Shown here in pieces: positions 59,981 to 64,000 of a stretch of 64,000 nucleotides of DNA. The DNA comes from Polynucleobacter sp. UB-Tiil-W10 (GTDB lineage Bacteria; Pseudomonadota; Gammaproteobacteria; Burkholderiales; Burkholderiaceae): positions 744,001 through 808,000 of the forward strand of contig NZ_JACVPZ010000001.1 of the NCBI RefSeq assembly GCF_018881605.1. The letters run 5' to 3'. Under the pieces are notes generated by a model. It did no database searches. It worked only from the letters and a program-made list of their open reading frames with translations, and was not told the DNA's origin. How positions within the stretch are numbered: position 1 is the stretch's first letter; every line of letters starts with the position of its first letter. The translations under genes and the position numbers were made by a program.

Positions 59981-60883
59981 ATGGAAATTCGCCACATCAT
60001 CTTTTTTATTTTTGTAGCATCAGCGATCTATGTTTATTACAGGGGGAAAGTTCGTTTCGGGGTTGTCAGATCTCTGACTGACTACCAAGTACTTTTAGCA
60101 CCAGTAAACGCACTTTTATATTTATTCTCAAAAGTGAAGCCTGGTGCTTTTATTCCAGTTAGCCAATTTCCTGAGATGCAGCCCATTCAAGATAATTGGG
60201 AAACTATTCGCCAAGAAGCGCTTTCCTTACAAGAGGGTGGCTCAATTGCTGCGGCAACTGGATATAACGATATCGGCTTTAACTCTTTCTTTCGCACTGG
60301 CTGGAAGCGTTTTCATCTGTGCTGGTATGGAAAAGAGGTGACGTCAGCCCAGGCAAGGTGTCCGAAAACGGTTGCATTGCTTAAATCAATCCCTTCCGTC
60401 AAGGCGGCCATGTTTGCCTCTCTGCCTCCTGGAGCGACTCTGGTGCGCCATCGTGACCCCTATGCTGGCTCCTTGCGCTATCACATTGGCTTAGTAACCC
60501 CCAATGATCCTAAATGCTTTATTGATGTGGATGGGGAGCGCTATTTCTGGAAAGATGGTGAAGCAGTGATGTTTGATGAAACTTATATTCATTTCGCTGC
60601 CAACGAAACAGATCAACAAAGAATCATCTTATTTTGCGATGTCGAGCGCCCGGTTTATACCAAAGCAGTACAACTATTTAACCGCTGGTTTGGGCGCTAT
60701 GTCATGAGCGCTGCCTCATCCCAGAATGTTGAAGGTGAAAAAGTAGGCTTTGTAAATGTTCTGTTTACCTATTTTTATCAACTGCGTGCACAAGCCAAAA
60801 AGTTGAAAGCAAAACATCGCTCTGTTTACTACGTAGGTAAGTGGGTTCTCATTCTAGGAATTTTGTGGGCTATATTTTGGTAG
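59981..60883 (+). CDS. Aspartyl/asparaginyl beta-hydroxylase domain protein, LpxO-like
   Basis: Fe(II)/2-oxoglutarate dioxygenase of 300 residues. N-terminal TM (about 3-21), an AspH-type domain with the iron ligands His157-x-Asp159 (RHRDPYAGSLRYH) and His204 (YIHFAANETD), and a C-terminal TM (about 282-300). This architecture matches LpxO, which 2-hydroxylates acyl chains of lipid A at the inner membrane. Context supports it: an LpxL-like acyltransferase lies 1 kb downstream. Start ATG has no strong ribosome site. Confidence 0.82.
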   Translation: MEIRHIIFFIFVASAIYVYYRGKVRFGVVRSLTDYQVLLAPVNALLYLFSKVKPGAFIPVSQFPEMQPIQDNWETIRQEALSLQEGGSIAAATGYNDIGFNSFFRTGWKRFHLCWYGKEVTSAQARCPKTVALLKSIPSVKAAMFASLPPGATLVRHRDPYAGSLRYHIGLVTPNDPKCFIDVDGERYFWKDGEAVMFDETYIHFAANETDQQRIILFCDVERPVYTKAVQLFNRWFGRYVMSAASSQNVEGEKVGFVNVLFTYFYQLRAQAKKLKAKHRSVYYVGKWVLILGILWAIFW

Positions 60884-60898
60884 GTCCAGACATGACTT

Positions 60899-61195
60899 TT
60901 AGGGGCTTAATAACTGAACAATTTGCTCTGGACTAATAGGCCCCCAAATTTCCACTCGTTTCTTGCGACTATTTTGACCGGAAACAAATTGAATCTGCTT
61001 TTGGGGCACCCTTAATTGCTTTGAAAGCCAGGCCAATAAAAGCTCATTAGCCTTATTTTCAAGCGCTGGCGCCTGTAGAGAAATTTTTAAGCAGCCATCA
61101 TGCAGGCCAACAACCTTAGTCACCTTTGCGCCTGGTTGGCAATGTAGATTTAAGGTAATTCCGGTGGGGGTTTGTTTTAACCAAATAGGTGTCAT
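60899..61195 (-). CDS. DUF167 (YggU-like) family protein
   Basis: 98-residue DUF167 protein of unknown function. Family features: LNLHCQPGAKVTKVVGLHDGCLKISLQAPALENKAN and the C-terminal strand pattern IQFVSGQNSRKKRVEI. Divergent from the carbonic anhydrase gene with 22 bases between. Confidence 0.88.
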   Translation of the reverse strand: MTPIWLKQTPTGITLNLHCQPGAKVTKVVGLHDGCLKISLQAPALENKANELLLAWLSKQLRVPQKQIQFVSGQNSRKKRVEIWGPISPEQIVQLLSP

Positions 61196-61217
61196 TAAAG
61201 TACTTTAAACTGAAAGC

Positions 61218-61889
61218 ATGACGATGAAGAATTCTCAAGCTCTAGAACAGCTATTTGCCAATAATCGTGCCTGGGCTGAAAGCATGGTGGCAGAAGATGC
61301 CAATTTCTTTAAGCGCCTTGTCTCTCAGCAAGCCCCTGAGTATTTATGGATTGGCTGCTCCGATAGCCGAGTACCGGCAAATGACATTGTGAATTTATTA
61401 CCTGGTGAATTATTCGTTCACCGAAATGTGGCAAACGTAGTTGTTCACACGGATTTGAATTGCTTGTCTGTTATTCAATTTGCCATTGACTTGCTTAAAG
61501 TGAAGCACATCTTGGTAGTGGGTCACTATGGTTGCTCTGGGGTACATGCAGCACTAACCGACAGGCGAGTAGGTCTCGCTGACAACTGGTTACGTCATGT
61601 GAAAGATGTACATCAAAAACATGAACGCTATTTGGGCGATATGATTCCAACCCCTAAACGTCAAGATCGACTATGTGAACTCAATGTCATTGAGCAAGTG
61701 GTTAACGTATGCGAAACAACTATCGTGCAGGATGCATGGGCACGCGGGCAAGATCTGACGGTGCATGGGTGGGCCTATCGCCTAGAAACTGGCTTAGTAA
61801 ATGATTTGGGAATGTCGAGTAGCTCCATTGAAGAGATGACCGAACGCTATGCCAAATCAGTAAAGCGCTACGAATCAGAACACAACTAA
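61218..61889 (+). CDS. can: Beta-class carbonic anhydrase
   Basis: Hydrates CO2 to bicarbonate. 223 residues with zinc ligands Cys47 and Asp49 (with Arg51) in WIGCSDSRVP, and His103 and Cys106 in VGHYGCSGV. Full length for the Can/CynT type. Only one base separates its stop from the TTG of the next acyltransferase gene. Confidence 0.95.
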   Translation: MTMKNSQALEQLFANNRAWAESMVAEDANFFKRLVSQQAPEYLWIGCSDSRVPANDIVNLLPGELFVHRNVANVVVHTDLNCLSVIQFAIDLLKVKHILVVGHYGCSGVHAALTDRRVGLADNWLRHVKDVHQKHERYLGDMIPTPKRQDRLCELNVIEQVVNVCETTIVQDAWARGQDLTVHGWAYRLETGLVNDLGMSSSSIEEMTERYAKSVKRYESEHN

Positions 61890-61890
61890 G

Positions 61891-62790
61891 TTGCTTAAGT
61901 CATTTTTGAACTACCTAGGAGTTGGTTTTCTAGCGCTCCTTTCAATACTCCCCTATAGGCTGTTAGTTTCTATTGGCTACGGTCTAGGCTATATAGCTGC
62001 GCGCATTCCGAGCGATAGAAATCGAGTGGTCAAAACAAATCTGCATTTATGTTTTCCGTATTTAAGCTCGGCAGAAATTGATAGTCTTGCCAAAGAACAT
62101 TGGCGATTGCTAGGGCGCAGCCTAGTAGAGAAAAGTATTATCTGGTGCGGAAGTGCAAAGCAGCTAAGCAATATGATTGAAGTGAAGTCGGCAGTAGATC
62201 TCTCCAGCAAAAAGCCACGCATCTTGGTAAATATGCATTTCACAGGAATTGAGGGCAGCATTATCTTGAGTGCGCTCTCCAAAGAAAAGCATTGGCCACG
62301 AACCTCAGGATTTTTCCAAAGGATGAAGAGTCCTTTTTTTAATAAGCGGATTGTGGAATGGCGCAATCGTTTTGGTGGCAACTCGATTGATCGGCAGGGC
62401 AATGCTAAAGCAATCATTCGAGAAATTCGCAATGGGGACTTCATCATCATTGCGCCTGACATTGATCTAGGTCTCAAGGATTCTGAATTTGTGCCATTTT
62501 TTGGGATTCAAACAAACACCATTACTACCATCTCTCGTTTAGCAAGAATTACTGGTGCTGACGTATGCTTGATGACCACTACATTAAAGGCCGATGAATC
62601 TGGCTATCTTTGCGAAATTGGAAAGCCTTTAGAAAATTTTCCAGGAACGGATCCCAAGTCAGACACTGCGCGCCTAAACCAATATTTTGAGGCTGAGATT
62701 CGACTGCGACCGGCTGAGTACTATTGGGTGCATAAGCGCTTCAAAAACCCACCAGACAGCGGCCCAAGCCCCTATAACCCTTCTAAATAG
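61891..62790 (+). CDS. LpxL/HtrB-like lysophospholipid acyltransferase (copy 3)
   Basis: 299-residue late acyltransferase. N-terminal helix, HX4E motif His116-FTGI-Glu121, PDIDLGLKDSEFVPFFG and [16 protein letters not shown]. Same length as copy 2 (38.7 kb) and clearly alike along the whole protein, including VVKTNLxLCFPxLS and NTIT-ISRLARxxGA, which suggests duplication. TTG start directly after the carbonic anhydrase stop, with no good ribosome site, so translation may depend on coupling. Confidence 0.87.
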   Translation: MLKSFLNYLGVGFLALLSILPYRLLVSIGYGLGYIAARIPSDRNRVVKTNLHLCFPYLSSAEIDSLAKEHWRLLGRSLVEKSIIWCGSAKQLSNMIEVKSAVDLSSKKPRILVNMHFTGIEGSIILSALSKEKHWPRTSGFFQRMKSPFFNKRIVEWRNRFGGNSIDRQGNAKAIIREIRNGDFIIIAPDIDLGLKDSEFVPFFGIQTNTITTISRLARITGADVCLMTTTLKADESGYLCEIGKPLENFPGTDPKSDTARLNQYFEAEIRLRPAEYYWVHKRFKNPPDSGPSPYNPSK

Positions 62791-62815
62791 AGGTTATTTG
62801 TCCTATCATTAAGAG

Positions 62816-63568
62816 ATGAGCGAACGTATTGGGCTATTTGCCGATCTCCATAGTAATTTAGAGGCCTTTGAAGCCTGCATGGCTCGTGCTGAAGAACTTG
62901 GCGTTACTCGCATGGTATTTCTAGGCGACCTCGTGGGCTACAACGCTGACCCAGCAGCCATTATTGAGCGCATTGCGACCCTCGTAGCAGACAAAAAGGC
63001 AATTGCCGTTCTAGGCAATCATGATGAAGCGGTTTTTAAAGATTGCCGCGATCAAATGAATGCTAGTGCTAACGCAGCCATTGAATGGACTCGGTCTCAA
63101 CTAAAAAATAGTCATGTAGATTTTCTTAAAAATCTACCTCTCATTGTTCAAGAAGAAAATATCTGTTTTGTACATGCTTCTGCACATAATCCGGCTGACT
63201 GGAATTACATTACTGACAGCATGAGTGCTTGGCATTGTGTACAAAACTCTGGGAAAAGTTATACCTTTGTAGGTCATGCGCATGAGCAAGCGCTTTTTTA
63301 TCAAAGCGCCGTTGGAAAACTGATTCGCTTCGCACCACATCCAGGAGATGAAATTCCAGTGCTTCATCATCGTCAATGGGTGGGCGTTGTAGGTTCACTT
63401 GGTCAGCCCAGAGATGGAAATCCTGAAGCTTGCTTTGCAGTGTTTGAACCTGAATCTGAAGTGCTTACTTTTCATCGCGCAGCCTATGATTACTTTACAG
63501 CTGCTGACAAGGTCCGTCGTGCCGGCCTACCGGAAGATCTGGCAAATCGCCTCATTACTGGCAAATAA
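62816..63568 (+). CDS. Calcineurin-like metallophosphoesterase
   Basis: 250-residue phosphoesterase. Dimetal motifs in order: GLFADLHSNLEAF (DxH), FLGDLVGYNADP (GDxxG), VLGNHDEAVF (GNHD), FVHASAHNP and TFVGHAHEQALF (GHxH). Resembles YfcE/PPP-like bacterial enzymes; the substrate could be a nucleotide, phosphodiester or phosphoprotein. The gene for a Ser/Thr kinase starts 5 bases after its stop, so a kinase-phosphatase pair is possible (inference). Confidence 0.88.
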   Translation: MSERIGLFADLHSNLEAFEACMARAEELGVTRMVFLGDLVGYNADPAAIIERIATLVADKKAIAVLGNHDEAVFKDCRDQMNASANAAIEWTRSQLKNSHVDFLKNLPLIVQEENICFVHASAHNPADWNYITDSMSAWHCVQNSGKSYTFVGHAHEQALFYQSAVGKLIRFAPHPGDEIPVLHHRQWVGVVGSLGQPRDGNPEACFAVFEPESEVLTFHRAAYDYFTAADKVRRAGLPEDLANRLITGK

Positions 63569-63573
63569 AATCG

Positions 63574-64000
63574 ATGGCAATCAACACTGATATTGAAGCG
63601 GTAGACGATATATTTCAAGAAGGAAAAGTAGTAGACGGCTTTGTCATGGGCAAGGAAGTGCATCGCGGTGGAATGGCGAGTCTTTTTTCAGCGACTAAGG
63701 AAGGTATAGATATACCTATTCTGCTAAAGATTCCGCGAGTTGGCAGAGATCAGCCGGTAGAAAGCTTGATCGGCTTTGAAACCGAGCTCACTATTTTGCG
63801 CTCCTTAAAAAGTCCATATGTTCCTAAATATTTAGGATCTGGCAATATGGCGACGCGCCCTTACATTGCCATGGAAAGAGTCGAAGGCAGACCACTAGAG
63901 GACTTCATTAAGGAAGGGAAAGTATTTACGATTGATGAGGTCGTCCGTATTGGTGCTGATCTGGCACAAGCGGTTCAGTCGCTGCACTCACAAGACGCCA
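63574..64000 (+). CDS. Serine/threonine protein kinase, N-terminal part (cut by window end)
   Basis: Open frame from ATG 63574 to the window edge, 142 codons visible. The product begins MAINTDIEAVDDIF. Hanks-type kinase features: glycine loop KEVHRGGMASLF, the VAIK-like Lys in PILLKIPR, an alpha-C Glu in GFETELTILRSL, and the hinge YIAMERVEGRPLEDFI. The catalytic loop (HRD) and activation segment lie outside the window. Close spacing to the phosphoesterase implies an operon. Confidence 0.82.
   Translation, partial: MAINTDIEAVDDIFQEGKVVDGFVMGKEVHRGGMASLFSATKEGIDIPILLKIPRVGRDQPVESLIGFETELTILRSLKSPYVPKYLGSGNMATRPYIAMERVEGRPLEDFIKEGKVFTIDEVVRIGADLAQAVQSLHSQDA

Overview
The window looks like ordinary chromosome from a small-genome, moderately low-GC betaproteobacterium, most likely Polynucleobacter or a close relative in the Burkholderiaceae. 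I infer this from the protein families (DUF1840, DUF484, PhaM, MetX/MetW, SlmA, AcuI-type reductase) and from Burkholderiales-like gene orders: argS-SPOR-dsbA, gatCAB divergent from mreBCD-mrdA-rodA, metK divergent from two lpxL-like genes plus dapF, and metH split into two genes. No species test could be run. Coding density is very high. Many neighbours overlap by 1-4 bases, and no gene-free stretch exceeds 300 bases; the longest are the leaders of metK (about 200 bases) and ahcY (about 235 bases). I saw no rRNA, tRNA, insertion sequence, prophage or CRISPR array.

Layout: 0-4.8 kb is a tight + strand operon (exported glutathione peroxidase, FAD oxidoreductase, DUF1365, cyclopropane synthase-like methyltransferase, SDR) resembling singlet-oxygen-responsive lipid modification clusters. 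4.9-8.3 kb holds dsbA, a SPOR protein, argS and DUF1840. 8.3-12.1 kb is the two-gene methionine synthase. 12.1-16.4 kb holds phaM, an MBL hydrolase, a 58-codon DUF1289 gene, an AcuI-like reductase, a lipoprotein, a flavin reductase and a GST. 16.4-22.3 kb is a tripartite RND efflux operon. 22.4-27.9 kb is glmS, glmU, ttcA, folB and a pteridine-reductase-like SDR. 28-33.2 kb has a MidA-like methyltransferase, cca, an NDUFA9-like protein and a lytic transglycosylase.

33.3-37.8 kb is a C1/methyl-cycle block: 5-formyl-THF cyclo-ligase, metF, ahcY and metK. ahcY has a convincing SAH riboswitch leader and metK has a leader that strongly resembles a SAM-II riboswitch. With metH (8-12 kb) and metX/metW (43-45 kb), the window encodes most of the activated methyl cycle. 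A perfect 30-bp palindrome overlaps the likely ahcY promoter.

37.8-43.3 kb holds two LpxL-like acyltransferases, dapF, pyrE, xth and ampG. 43.3-50 kb on the - strand is metW, metX, slmA, argB, dksA, a CobW-type GTPase, xerC and DUF484. 50-53.3 kb is gatBAC, and 53.4-59 kb is the elongasome operon. The last 5 kb has hupB, a small membrane-anchored protein, an LpxO-like hydroxylase, DUF167, a beta-carbonic anhydrase, a third LpxL-like gene, a metallophosphoesterase and the start of a Ser/Thr protein kinase cut by the window edge.

I did not find a clear new defence or mobile system. The most interesting signals are regulatory (the paired SAM/SAH leaders, the ahcY palindrome, a terminator hairpin inside the coding region of an opposing gene) and protein-architectural (Lys-rich GlmU tail, Trp/Lys-rich extension on the efflux adaptor, CCA enzyme without an HD motif, DksA without a zinc finger).
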